Below, piece after piece: positions 52,254 to 60,864 of a stretch of DNA of 64,000 bases. The position numbers and the translations under genes were made by a program. The DNA comes from Alphaproteobacteria bacterium. GTDB taxonomy: Bacteria; Pseudomonadota; Alphaproteobacteria; JAJFFI01. How positions within the stretch are numbered: position 1 is the first letter of the stretch; every line of letters begins with the position of its first letter. The DNA lies in assembly GCA_030066595.1 (NCBI GenBank), contig JASJBI010000023.1, positions 1 to 64,000 of the forward strand. The letters run 5' to 3'. The notes beneath the pieces were generated by a model that worked only from the letters and a program-made list of their open reading frames with translations, was not told where the DNA came from and did not search any database.

Positions 52254-53843
52254 ATGCTGCACACGGCCACAGCGACCCGCGGCATGGTCACCGCGCCGCA
52301 CCACCTGGCGGCGGAGGCGGGGCTCGCCGTGCTGCGCGACGGCGGCAACGCCGTCGAGGCCATGATCGCCGCGGCGGCCGCCATCGCGGCGGTCTATCCG
52401 CACATGAACGCGATCGGCGGCGACGGCTTCTGGCTGATCCACGCGCCCGGGCAGTCGCCCATCGCCATCGACGCCTGTGGCGGCGCCGGAAGGGATGTGA
52501 CCGAGGACCTCTATCGAACACAGGGGCTCGATGCGGTGCCGTCGCGCGGCCCGCTGGCCGCGAACACGGTGGCGGGCACCGTCGCCGGCTGGCAGGCGGC
52601 GCTGGAGATCAGCGCCGCCTGGGGCGGGACGCTGCCGCTGGGCCGGCTGTTGGAAGAGGCCGTCCACTATGCCGAGCACGGCTCGGCGCCGGCGGCGAGC
52701 CAGCGCCGGCTGACCGAGGAAAAGCGGAGCGAGCTGGAAGACGTCCCGGGCTTCGCGGACACTTTTCTGCCGGGCGGCGCCCTTCCGGCGCCGGACACGC
52801 CTTTCCGCCAGCCGCGCCTTGGCGCCACGCTCAGAGCCTTGGCAACCGACGGGCTCGACGGCTTCTATCGGGGCGATTTGGCGCGGCGCATCGCTGCCGA
52901 CCTGGCCAAGGCCGGCAGTCCGCTGACCCTGGACGACCTGGCGGCCTATGGGGCGGCGCCGGTCGCGCCGCTCTCGGTCAAGCTCGGCCAGGGCACGGTC
53001 TACAATCTGCCGCCGCCGACCCAGGGTCTCGCCTCGCTCATGGTGCTGGCGATCTTCGAGCGCCTGGGCGTGGCCGAGGCGGACGGGTTCGCCTTCGTGC
53101 ACGGGCTGGTCGAGGCGAGCAAGCAGGCCTTTCTGGTGCGCGACACGCATGTCACCGACCCCGCCCATATGGACGTAGACCCGGCGCGCTTTCTCGAGCA
53201 GAGCGAAATCTGCGACCGGGCGCGGCGGATCGACGGCGGCACCGCCCTGCCCTGGCCGCAACCGGCCTCCGCCGGCGACACCATTTGGATGGGGGCGATC
53301 GACGGCCAGGGACGCGCCGTGAGTTTCATCCAGAGCCTGTACTGGGAGTTCGGCTCCGGCGTGGTGCTCGAGGACACCGGCATCCTGTGGCAGAACCGGG
53401 GCGCCTCATTCGATCTGGGGGACGACGCCCGCAACCGGCTGATGCCCGCGCGCAAGCCTTTCCACACGCTCAATCCCGCGCTCGCCCTGTTCGACGACGG
53501 ACGGGTCATGGTCTACGGCTGCATGGGCGGCGAAGGCCAGCCCCAGACCCAAGCCGCGATCTTCACGCGCTATGCGGTCTACGGCCAGGGGCTGCAAGAG
53601 TCAGTGAGCGCGCCGCGCTGGCTGCTCGGGCGCACCTGGGGCGAGCAAAGCACCAGCCTCAAGCTCGAGGCGCGCTTCGATCCGCGACTGGTGGAGGCGC
53701 TCGCCGCCGCCGGCCACGCGGTCGAGGTCGTAGAACCGTTCAGCGATCTCATGGGACATGCCGGCGCCGTGGTGCGGCACGAGAGCGGCGTGATCGAAGG
53801 CGCGGCCGACCCGCGCAGCGACGGCCGGCCCGCCGGCTTCTGA
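52254..53843 (+). CDS. Gamma-glutamyltransferase family protein
   Basis: This 529-residue Ntn-hydrolase has the family start TAPHHLAAEAGLAVLRDGGN, AIGGDGFW, and the likely autocleavage/nucleophile Thr in SAGDTIWMGAIDGQG, then LMPARKPFHTLNPALALFDD and GGEGQPQTQAA. No signal peptide is seen, unlike secreted GGTs, so it probably acts in the cytoplasm on a gamma-amide or related imide. It is in an operon with the amidohydrolase. The exact substrate is unknown. Confidence 0.86.
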   Translation: MLHTATATRGMVTAPHHLAAEAGLAVLRDGGNAVEAMIAAAAAIAAVYPHMNAIGGDGFWLIHAPGQSPIAIDACGGAGRDVTEDLYRTQGLDAVPSRGPLAANTVAGTVAGWQAALEISAAWGGTLPLGRLLEEAVHYAEHGSAPAASQRRLTEEKRSELEDVPGFADTFLPGGALPAPDTPFRQPRLGATLRALATDGLDGFYRGDLARRIAADLAKAGSPLTLDDLAAYGAAPVAPLSVKLGQGTVYNLPPPTQGLASLMVLAIFERLGVAEADGFAFVHGLVEASKQAFLVRDTHVTDPAHMDVDPARFLEQSEICDRARRIDGGTALPWPQPASAGDTIWMGAIDGQGRAVSFIQSLYWEFGSGVVLEDTGILWQNRGASFDLGDDARNRLMPARKPFHTLNPALALFDDGRVMVYGCMGGEGQPQTQAAIFTRYAVYGQGLQESVSAPRWLLGRTWGEQSTSLKLEARFDPRLVEALAAAGHAVEVVEPFSDLMGHAGAVVRHESGVIEGAADPRSDGRPAGF

Positions 53844-53917
53844 GCGCAAGTTCCCGTTTGGTGGGCCGAGGCGCAGGGGTCTAAAGTACCGCGGTCCAGA
53901 GCACGCAGGACATGTTC

Positions 53918-55411
53918 ATGACGACACCGCCGGGCCAGACAGCGACACCTGCGCAAGCGAGCCGGCCGATGACGGCCGAGGCGGCGCTCGAGCATGCCCG
54001 CGGTTTGCTGCAGGCCGGCCGTCTCGCGGAGGCGGAGGAGGTCTGCCGCCGCGTGTTGGCGGTCCGGCCGCGCAACGCGGACGCGCTCTATCTGGCCGGG
54101 ACCGTCGCCTGCCAGAATGGCAAGCACGAGGAGGGGGCGCGTTTGCTGCGCCAGGCAGTCCAGGTGCGGCCCAGCCATGCGGACGCGCACGACAATCTGG
54201 GCAACGCCTATGCGGAGCTTGGCCGGCGGGACGAGGCCGAGGCGGCGTTCCGCCGGGCCATAGAGCTCGACCCGGACGTGGCGCCGGCGCACAGCAACCT
54301 GGGCGGCGTGCTACAACAGATGGGGCGCCTCGACGAGGCGGAAGCCAGCTACCGCAAAGCGGTGGCGCTGGCGCCGCGGCATCCGGATCTGCTCGGCAAT
54401 CTCGGCAACTTCCTGATGCACCGGGGGCACACCGACGAGGCCTTCGCGATCTTCGAGCGCGCGACCGCGATCCGGCGACGGCCGGGAGATCCGCAGCCCG
54501 CCGCGGCCCAGGACGTGCATTGGACCAGCGCCACCAAGCTCAGACATGACGCCGAACAGCTTCGCTACCTGGTCGACCGCGGCCTGCTGACGCCTGACTA
54601 CGAACGCGTCGCCTACGACTATGAGGGCGCCCTGGCCGCGCTGCCGGCATCGACCGACGCCGCCGGCACGGCGCGCCTACCCGAGGCGTTTCGCGACCGT
54701 CTCGCGCCGGTCTACAACCGCATGCTCTATCGCGCCGAGGCGCCGGCCCTGCCCGGCGGCGCCCTCAATCCCAAGCTCGATACGGCTGCGATCGAGGCCG
54801 ACTACCGCAGGAATGCGCCGGGCATCACCTATGTCGACGATCTTCTCAGGCCCGAGGCGCTGGACAGCCTGCGGCGGTTCTGCCTCGAGTCCACCTTCTG
54901 GTTCACCTACGGCTTTGCCAACGGCTATCTGGGCGCCCAGGGCGAGGACGGATTTTCCTGTCCGCTGCTGTCGCAGATCATCGAAGAGCTGCGCCTGGCG
55001 GTGCCCGGGATCATGGGCGACAGCCGGCTGTGCAAGATCTGGGCGTTCAAGTACGACAGCCAATTGCAGGGCATCGAGGTTCACGCCGACGCCGCGGCCG
55101 TGAACGTGAACTTCTGGATCACGCCGGACGACGCCAACCTCGATCCCGAGGGCGGCGGCCTGATCGTCTGGGACAAGGAGGCTCCCACCGACTGGGACTT
55201 CGAGAGGTTCAACCGGGGCGAGGACGCGATTCGCGGCTTCTTGTCGGACCAGGGGGCCAGGCCGGTCAACATCCCGCATCGCCAGAACCGGGCGGTCCTG
55301 TTCCACTCGGACCTGTTTCACGAGACCGCACCGCTCAACTTCCGTGAGGGATACGAGAACCGGCGCATCAACATCACCATGCTCTACGGCGAGCGCGGCG
55401 GCCGCGAATGA
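53918..55411 (+). CDS. TPR domain fused to 2OG-Fe(II) oxygenase-like domain
   Basis: This protein has about 497 residues. N-terminal TPRs (about 18-185; ALYLAGTVACQNGKHEEGAR-type repeats) are followed by a linker and a C-terminal double-stranded beta-helix domain. The probable iron triad is HAD in GIEVHADAAAVNVNFW and the distal His in FHSDLFHETAPL; Arg in NRRINITMLYG would hold 2-oxoglutarate. ATG 53918 is favoured over 53912 because GCAGGA is at proper spacing. The stop overlaps the next gene by four bases. It probably hydroxylates a protein or glycan component. Confidence 0.82.
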   Translation: MTTPPGQTATPAQASRPMTAEAALEHARGLLQAGRLAEAEEVCRRVLAVRPRNADALYLAGTVACQNGKHEEGARLLRQAVQVRPSHADAHDNLGNAYAELGRRDEAEAAFRRAIELDPDVAPAHSNLGGVLQQMGRLDEAEASYRKAVALAPRHPDLLGNLGNFLMHRGHTDEAFAIFERATAIRRRPGDPQPAAAQDVHWTSATKLRHDAEQLRYLVDRGLLTPDYERVAYDYEGALAALPASTDAAGTARLPEAFRDRLAPVYNRMLYRAEAPALPGGALNPKLDTAAIEADYRRNAPGITYVDDLLRPEALDSLRRFCLESTFWFTYGFANGYLGAQGEDGFSCPLLSQIIEELRLAVPGIMGDSRLCKIWAFKYDSQLQGIEVHADAAAVNVNFWITPDDANLDPEGGGLIVWDKEAPTDWDFERFNRGEDAIRGFLSDQGARPVNIPHRQNRAVLFHSDLFHETAPLNFREGYENRRINITMLYGERGGRE

Positions 55412-56601
55412 GCCACAGCCGGGACGCCGATACGGGCAAGACCGCCGGACCGGGCCCCTCGCCCGGTCAGGTGCGACGCGCGCTCGTGCAGGCGAGCCGT
55501 CTGCACCAGGCCGGACGACTGCAGGAGGCAGGCGCGGTGTATGGGCGCATCCTGGCGGCCCGGCCGGACAACGACGAGGCGCTGCACCTGGCCGGCGTGC
55601 TGGCGCATCAGAGCGGCGCGCCGAAGGCCGCCGTCCGTCTCATCGAGCAGGCCATCGCGCTGAACCCGGAGGCGACGGCCTATCACTACAATCTGGGCGA
55701 AGCGCTGTTCGAGATGGGCCGCTTCGAGGAGGCGGCCGAAAGCTATGCCCGCGTGCTCGAGCGGGATCCGAACGTCTCGGACGCGCACTACCGGCTGGGC
55801 GGCGCCTTCTACGAGCTGGGCCGCCACGAGGAGTCCGTCGCCAGCTACCGGCGAGCCGTCGCGCTCGCGCCCCGCGATGCGGAAATCCTGCACGACATGG
55901 CCAACCCCCTGATCAAGCTCGGTCGGGTGGACCAGGGCGCGGAAGCCTTCGAGCAGGCGCTCGCGCTGCGGCCCGATTACGAGGAGGCGCGGGCCCGGCT
56001 GGACTCGCTCGGCTATGCGCGCACGCACTTCGCCGATGCGCCCCGCCTGCCCGACCGTCTGGCGTTGCTGGAGTTCGCGTTGGGTCAGGCGCCGGCCGAC
56101 GGGCTTGTGCTCGAGTTCGGCGTCGCCGGGGGCGCGTCCCTGCGCCATCTGGCCGGGCTCGTGCAAGGAGAGATCCACGGCTTCGACAGCTTCGAAGGCT
56201 TGCCCGAAGACTGGCGCGCGGAGTTCCCGAAGGGCACCTTCGCGGATGTGGAGCGGCCGGACGACCTGCCGGCGAACGCCAAGCTGGTGGTCGGCTGGTT
56301 CGCCGACAGCCTGCCGCCCTTCGCCGCCGCACATCCCGGACCGGTGCGCTTCCTGCACGTGGATTGCGACCTCTACGGGTCGACCAAGACGGTATTCGAT
56401 ACGCTCGGGGACCGCATCGTCGACGGCACCGTGATCGTGTTCGACGAATATCTGAACTTCCCCGGCTGGCGCGAGCACGAGCACAAGGCCTTTACCGAGT
56501 TCGTCGAGCGCACCGGTAAGTCCTATGCCTGCATCGGCGTGACGGCGCTCATGACCCAGGTTGCCGTGCGCATCGGCGATGTGGGTTCGCGGCAAAGCTG
56601 A
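55408..56601 (+). CDS. TPR domain fused to class I methyltransferase (TylF-like)
   Basis: This 397-residue protein has five or so TPRs (about 20-195) and then a SAM-dependent methyltransferase domain: VLEFGVAGGASLRHL (motif I), IHGFDSFEGLPEDW, and VRFLHVDCDLYGSTKTVFD, typical of macrocin O-methyltransferase-like enzymes acting on sugars or glycoconjugates. The start overlaps the oxygenase stop (ATGA), and the TPR blocks of the two proteins are alike, so they probably act on one target. The final residues IGDVGSRQS are non-conserved. Confidence 0.87.
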   Translation: MSHSRDADTGKTAGPGPSPGQVRRALVQASRLHQAGRLQEAGAVYGRILAARPDNDEALHLAGVLAHQSGAPKAAVRLIEQAIALNPEATAYHYNLGEALFEMGRFEEAAESYARVLERDPNVSDAHYRLGGAFYELGRHEESVASYRRAVALAPRDAEILHDMANPLIKLGRVDQGAEAFEQALALRPDYEEARARLDSLGYARTHFADAPRLPDRLALLEFALGQAPADGLVLEFGVAGGASLRHLAGLVQGEIHGFDSFEGLPEDWRAEFPKGTFADVERPDDLPANAKLVVGWFADSLPPFAAAHPGPVRFLHVDCDLYGSTKTVFDTLGDRIVDGTVIVFDEYLNFPGWREHEHKAFTEFVERTGKSYACIGVTALMTQVAVRIGDVGSRQS

Positions 56602-56609
56602 CGAGGCGG

Positions 56610-56837
56610 ATGATGCTCTTGCGCGTGGAGTGCTATGCCGGTTACCGCGGGGAAGAAACGCCCCGCCGCGTCTATTTCGGCGACCGGCCGATCGACGTGG
56701 ACGAGATCCTCGACCGCTGGATCGGCCAGGACCATCGCTATTTCAAGCTGCGCGGATCGGACGGCGTGGTCTACATCCTGCGCCACGACGAGGGCCGGGG
56801 CGACTGGGAGCTGACCATGTACGGCCACCGGGACTGA
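56610..56837 (+). CDS. Small conserved protein of unknown function
   Basis: This 75-residue protein contains VECYAGYRGEETPRRVYFG and FKLRGSDGVVYILRHDEG, a pattern I recall from short hypothetical proteins in several proteobacteria. GAGGCGG is close to the ATG pair at 56610 and 56613; the second start has better spacing. It follows the methyltransferase gene by 8 bases and may share its transcript. It is likely a small beta-rich soluble protein. Confidence 0.75.
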   Translation: MMLLRVECYAGYRGEETPRRVYFGDRPIDVDEILDRWIGQDHRYFKLRGSDGVVYILRHDEGRGDWELTMYGHRD

Positions 56838-56849
56838 GAGCGGGAAGGG

Positions 56850-57647
56850 TCAGTCACGCTCGTCGCCGTGCTCGCGCCGGTGCAGGCGGGCGATGCTCTC
56901 GACCGTGCGCACCACCTCGTCCTCCGACAACGGCGGCCGGCAGCGCACCGCGTTCCAGCAGAGCAGCAGCTCAAGCACCACATCCGGGTCGACCTGATGC
57001 CACAACAAGTGGCCCGCGAAGGACGCGATGGTGGTGTTGCGCTGGCCTTCCTCGACACCCTCGCGGACCAGCGACCGCCAGTAGGCCATTGGATGGCCGG
57101 CCCTGGCGCGCCCAAGACCGGCGAGCCGACCCAGCCAGGAGGGCATGGCCGCTGGCGGCACCGCATCCGGGTCGCGCCCTTCCTGCCAGGCATAGTGCCG
57201 GCCGGAGGGATGGATCGAGGGCGGCGCCACGACCAAACCGCCGTCCCCGCGCAGGTCGACGCCGGCAGCCAGTCCGACCTTGTTGCGGACGGTCCCCCCC
57301 GGGTGGCTGAAATAGAAGTGCCGGCCGCCGCCGCCGGTGCGGGCGACCGGCGTGTCGGGCAGAAGACCATGCATGGCCTCCAACTCCGCCAGGCTGTCCT
57401 CGCCGCCATGGGCCGCGTCGATGTCCAGCACCAAGAGGCCGGAGATCGCGCCGGTGACGATGCCGACATTGGCGTCGGGCCAGCGCTCGTACCAGCCCCG
57501 CACCTCGTCCTCGCCGGCCCGGCGCTGCTGATAGGCGGTCCAAGGCAGCAGCGGCCGCTTGGCATGGGGCACCAGCGGAACGACCGACCATCCGCGCCGC
57601 CAGTACGCCAGTGCCGTCTCGGCGATCGTCAGGATTTCAGGCTCCAT
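56850..57647 (-). CDS. Stand-alone bifunctional primase-polymerase (Prim-Pol)
   Basis: This 265-residue AEP-superfamily protein has an N-terminal Prim-Pol domain (about 8-175) with the metal site VLDIDAAHGG, RTGGGGRHFYF and DLRGDGGLVVAPPS, and a C-terminal helical part (about 180-262) like the PriCT domain. GGGAGGACC precedes the ATG at 57647. Such genes are usually on plasmids or phages; here it is alone, convergent with the TPR-methyltransferase group. It may be a relic of a mobile element or serve in repair. Confidence 0.86.
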   Translation of the reverse strand: MEPEILTIAETALAYWRRGWSVVPLVPHAKRPLLPWTAYQQRRAGEDEVRGWYERWPDANVGIVTGAISGLLVLDIDAAHGGEDSLAELEAMHGLLPDTPVARTGGGGRHFYFSHPGGTVRNKVGLAAGVDLRGDGGLVVAPPSIHPSGRHYAWQEGRDPDAVPPAAMPSWLGRLAGLGRARAGHPMAYWRSLVREGVEEGQRNTTIASFAGHLLWHQVDPDVVLELLLCWNAVRCRPPLSEDEVVRTVESIARLHRREHGDERD

Positions 57648-57682
57648 GCGGTCCTCCCGCAGCCCGACGACCGATTGGCCGC

Positions 57683-58255
57683 TTACGCCTCGGACTGCGC
57701 GCCTTTCGCCTCTCCCATATCGTTCCAGACCATCTGATCGACCAGCTTGCCCCCCGCCACGGTGAACCGGTCGATAAAGCGGATTCCCTCGAACGGCGTG
57801 CCGTCGCGCCACTCCCCGGACAGCGTCCCCGAGCAATATACGACGACTCCGGCCTCGCCGACGGCTTCGTCGACCCGCTGGTAGCTCTTCTTGACGAATC
57901 GGTAGCGCGGTTCCGCCCAGGCGACCAGCTCGTCGAGCTTGGTAAAGCTGGCGCCGCCGGGAAAGGTCATGGTGAAACCCTCGGCCAGGAAGCCCTCGGC
58001 CTTGGCCAGATCACGGGCCTCCATGGCGTCGAGGAAGGCGCGCACCAGCTCGGCCGCTGGCGGGCTCGGCGCGCCCGGCGTCCGGCTCGTGCGGCCGCGC
58101 ATGTAGTTGGACGGCGCGACCTCGTTGACGATCACGGTGATGCCGTCCATGGGCGCATCGATGGTGGCCTTGATGGCGTCCGTGAGGCGCCGTTCGATCC
58201 CCCGCTTGGTGTCGTCGTCATAGCCTTCGATCAGCGTCACGGTCACAACCGGCAT
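57683..58255 (-). CDS. Fusion of a tautomerase domain and an NTF2/SnoaL-like domain
   Basis: This 190-residue protein opens PVVTVTLIEGYDDDTKRGIE, a 4-oxalocrotonate tautomerase-type domain (about 1-62) with the catalytic Pro directly after Met. After a Pro-rich linker, an NTF2-like domain runs to the end (VRAFLDAMEARDLAKAEGFL, GIRFIDRFTVAGGKLV). The fusion suggests one active assembly on a small carbonyl or enol compound. GGAGAGGGC precedes the ATG. It is divergent from the MmgE/PrpD gene, with a GntR-like operator between them. Confidence 0.85.
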   Translation of the reverse strand: MPVVTVTLIEGYDDDTKRGIERRLTDAIKATIDAPMDGITVIVNEVAPSNYMRGRTSRTPGAPSPPAAELVRAFLDAMEARDLAKAEGFLAEGFTMTFPGGASFTKLDELVAWAEPRYRFVKKSYQRVDEAVGEAGVVVYCSGTLSGEWRDGTPFEGIRFIDRFTVAGGKLVDQMVWNDMGEAKGAQSEA

Positions 58256-58318
58256 GGCCCTCTCCTTCCCCGATCCACGCGAGCGCCGCCCGCGCCAAAA
58301 GAGTCGCGCGGCGCTAAA

Positions 58319-58338
58319 TGTGCTGTAATTATATCAAT
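58319..58338. promoter_or_regulatory. Putative GntR operator, site 1
   Basis: TGTGCTGTAATTATATCAAT matches 16 of 20 bases of the palindromic site at 59926-59945. It lies between the divergent tautomerase-NTF2 and MmgE/PrpD genes. AT-rich in a GC-rich region, it is a likely target of the neighbouring GntR/UTRA protein. Confidence 0.6.
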
Positions 58339-58457
58339 AGTGCTTTTGCCGTCCGAGTCGCGTCGTTCCCGGGACTAAGGTAAGCCGGGCCAGTGTCGAA
58401 GGGGAGTCGGCAATCCTGCTGCGCGGCGGCTTCCGGGGACAAACAGGGAGGGGACCC

Positions 58458-59846
58458 ATGAACGACGAGCGCACGGTTGCCGCGAGCGGCCGCCCGGCAC
58501 CCGACTATCTTGTCACGCTGGCGGACTGGCTGGCGGCGGTCCGCTTCGAGGATCTGCCGGCCGAAGTCGTCGAGCGCGCCTGTCGCGTCTTTGCGGACTG
58601 CCTCGCGGCCGTTGCCGCGGGCGCGCAGGAGCCGGAGATGCGGGCGTTCACGGACCGGCTCGTGACCGATGGCGAAACCGGGCCCGCCTCCGTGCTCGGC
58701 GCCGGCAAGCGGGCCGCGCCGCGCACGGCGGCGCTCATCAACGGCACCGCGGGCACCTTTCTAGAGCTCGACGAAGGCAATCAGTTCGCCCGCGGCCATC
58801 CGGGCATCCACGTGGTCCCCGCCGCCCTGGCGCTGGGCGAGGCCGAAGGCCGATCGGGGCGCGAGATGCTGCTGGCCATCGTGCTGGGCTACGAGGTCGG
58901 CGCGCGCATCGGCATCGCCTCGAAACTGCGCATGTCGATGCATCCGCACGGCACCTGGGGCACGGTGGGCGCGGCCGTCACCGCCGCCAAGCTGATGGGC
59001 TACGACGCGGCGGCCACGCGCGAGATCATCAATCTCTCGACCAGCCTGGGCCTGAGCACCAGCCGCAAGACCATGCTGGAAGGCGGCACGGTGCGAAACA
59101 GCTTCGCCGGCTTCTCCAACCATATCGGTCTCCTGGCCCATGATTTCGTGCAGGCGGGCTTCAGCGGCGAGGCCGACGGCATCGCCACGGTTTACGGCAG
59201 CGTGATCGCCGAGGACTTCCGGCCGGAGGAAATGACCCGCGCGCTGGGCGCGCGCTACGAGATCGCCCGGAACTATTTCAAGCGGCATGCCTGCTGTCGC
59301 TACAACCACGCGGCCCTGGATGCGCTCGACAGCGTCGCGCGGGCGCGCGGACGGCCCCTCGACCCGGATGAGATCGACACGGTCCGGGTGGAGACCTATT
59401 CGCTCGCCGCCCAGCTCAGCGACCAGTCGCCGCACAACACGCTCGCGGCCAAGTTCTCGGTGCCCTTCGCGATCGCCACCACCATCGTCAACGACAGCTC
59501 CGGCGTCGAGAGCTTCCGGATCGACACGGTCCGCAACGCCCGCATCCAGGCGCTGGCCAAGCGCGTCACCGTGACGGAGGACCCGGCCCTGACCGCAAAG
59601 ATGCCGGCCCGCCGGCCCGCCCGCGTGCGGATATCGCTGACCGACGGTTCCACGCTTTCCGCCGAGGCGGAGATCAATCGGGGCGACAGCGAAGACCCCT
59701 ACGGCCCCGACGAGCTCGCGGCCAAATTCACCGAGATGCTGGTGCCGGTCTGGGGTGTTGCGCGGACCGAGGCGCTCTACGCGGCCTGCCTGGATCTACC
59801 TGCGGTCGCCGACATCCGGACGCTGACCGCGCCGCTACAGGATTAG
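58458..59846 (+). CDS. MmgE/PrpD family protein
   Basis: This 462-residue member of the MmgE/PrpD family includes 2-methylcitrate dehydratase, iminodisuccinate epimerase and other lyases or epimerases. Family marks are the FADCLAAVAAGAQEPE start, GFSNHIGLLAH, a KRHACCRYNHAALDAL segment (the Cys/His-rich stretch typical of the subgroup), and VTEDPALTAKMPARRPARV. A very strong GGGAGGGG precedes the ATG. It is divergent from the tautomerase fusion and upstream of the GntR regulator. The substrate is probably a hydroxy- or amino-carboxylate imported by the ABC system next door. Confidence 0.88.
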   Translation: MNDERTVAASGRPAPDYLVTLADWLAAVRFEDLPAEVVERACRVFADCLAAVAAGAQEPEMRAFTDRLVTDGETGPASVLGAGKRAAPRTAALINGTAGTFLELDEGNQFARGHPGIHVVPAALALGEAEGRSGREMLLAIVLGYEVGARIGIASKLRMSMHPHGTWGTVGAAVTAAKLMGYDAAATREIINLSTSLGLSTSRKTMLEGGTVRNSFAGFSNHIGLLAHDFVQAGFSGEADGIATVYGSVIAEDFRPEEMTRALGARYEIARNYFKRHACCRYNHAALDALDSVARARGRPLDPDEIDTVRVETYSLAAQLSDQSPHNTLAAKFSVPFAIATTIVNDSSGVESFRIDTVRNARIQALAKRVTVTEDPALTAKMPARRPARVRISLTDGSTLSAEAEINRGDSEDPYGPDELAAKFTEMLVPVWGVARTEALYAACLDLPAVADIRTLTAPLQD

Positions 59847-59923
59847 CGACGGCAGACGCCACGGAATGCAGCACCCCCTCGCCCGGACGACCGCCGCGGT
59901 CGAAAAGGGGTGGCCATCCGACA

Positions 59924-59945
59924 AATGATATGTAATTATATCATT
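59924..59945. promoter_or_regulatory. Putative GntR operator, site 2 (perfect inverted repeat)
   Basis: AATGATAT and ATATCATT are exact inverted arms around GTAATT, 60-80 bases before the GntR start. It shares GTAATTATATCA with site 1, consistent with autoregulation. Confidence 0.65.
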
Positions 59946-60003
59946 ATGGGTTTTGCGGCCGGGCCGGACACCGGGGACGAGAGGTCGCGATGAGGGGGAA
60001 CGG

Positions 60004-60801
60004 TTGGACGAAGTCGTCGATCTCGTGGGCAAGGCTGCGGTGGACGAGCGGCTGAGAACGCCGCTCTATCATCAGATCTACCTGGTTCTCCGGGACGAAA
60101 TCCTCAACGGACACTATGGCAAGGACGCCGTGGTGCCCAGCGAGCAAGAGTTGACCCGCATCTTCGGGGTCTCCCGCATCACCGCCAAGCGGGCGCTGGA
60201 CGAGCTGGCCTTGGCCGGCCTGGTGGTGCGCGAGCGGGGCCGCGGCACGCGCGTACGCTTCGCGCCGCCCTCGCCGCCGGTGCGCTCTTCCGTCGAAGGA
60301 TTGATGGAAAACCTCATGGCCATGGGCTTGGCGACCGATGTCGAGGTCGTGAGCCTGGGCTACGAGGCGGCCTCGACGGATGTCGCCGAGGCGCTCGGCT
60401 GCGCCCCGGGGACGACCGTGCAGCACGCGGTCCGCGTGCGTCGGCTCGAGGGCGAGCCTTTTTCCCACCTCACCACCTACGTCCCGGAAGAGCTGGGCCG
60501 GTCCTATGTCCGCGACGATCTTGCCTCGACCCCGCTGCTCGCCTTGCTGGAGCGCTGCGGGGTCGTGGTGTCGTCCGCCGAACAGACCCTGACCGCGGTT
60601 CTGGCCGACGCCCAGATCGCACCCCTCTTGAACGTCGAGGTGGGCTCGCCCCTGCTTCGCATCGCCCGCGTCGTCTATGACCAGGATGCGCGGGCGGTCG
60701 AATACATCATTGGTCGCTATCGCCCGGACCGCTACCAGTATCGGATGATGCTCAACCGCGTGCAGGGCACGAAGAGCAAGATCTGGTCACCGGTCAGTTA
60801 G
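60004..60801 (+). CDS. GntR/UTRA-family transcription regulator
   Basis: This 265-residue DNA-binding protein has an N-terminal winged helix (about 20-90; VPSEQELTRIFGVSRITAKR and GLVVRERGRGTRV) and a C-terminal UTRA ligand domain (HutC/FarR subfamily; FSHLTTYVPEELG, LLRIARVVYDQDARAVEYI, RYRPDRYQY end). TTG at 60004 is the likely start because GAGGGGG lies six bases away; TTG 59953 would add 17 residues. It should bind the paired AT-rich operators near 58319 and 59924 and control the tautomerase, MmgE/PrpD and ABC genes. Confidence 0.88.
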   Translation: MDEVVDLVGKAAVDERLRTPLYHQIYLVLRDEILNGHYGKDAVVPSEQELTRIFGVSRITAKRALDELALAGLVVRERGRGTRVRFAPPSPPVRSSVEGLMENLMAMGLATDVEVVSLGYEAASTDVAEALGCAPGTTVQHAVRVRRLEGEPFSHLTTYVPEELGRSYVRDDLASTPLLALLERCGVVVSSAEQTLTAVLADAQIAPLLNVEVGSPLLRIARVVYDQDARAVEYIIGRYRPDRYQYRMMLNRVQGTKSKIWSPVS

Positions 60802-60864
60802 CCCCGTCCCATCCAACCGTTTGACATTCCATTGGCTGATTTTCTTGAAGACAGGGAGGAAAGA

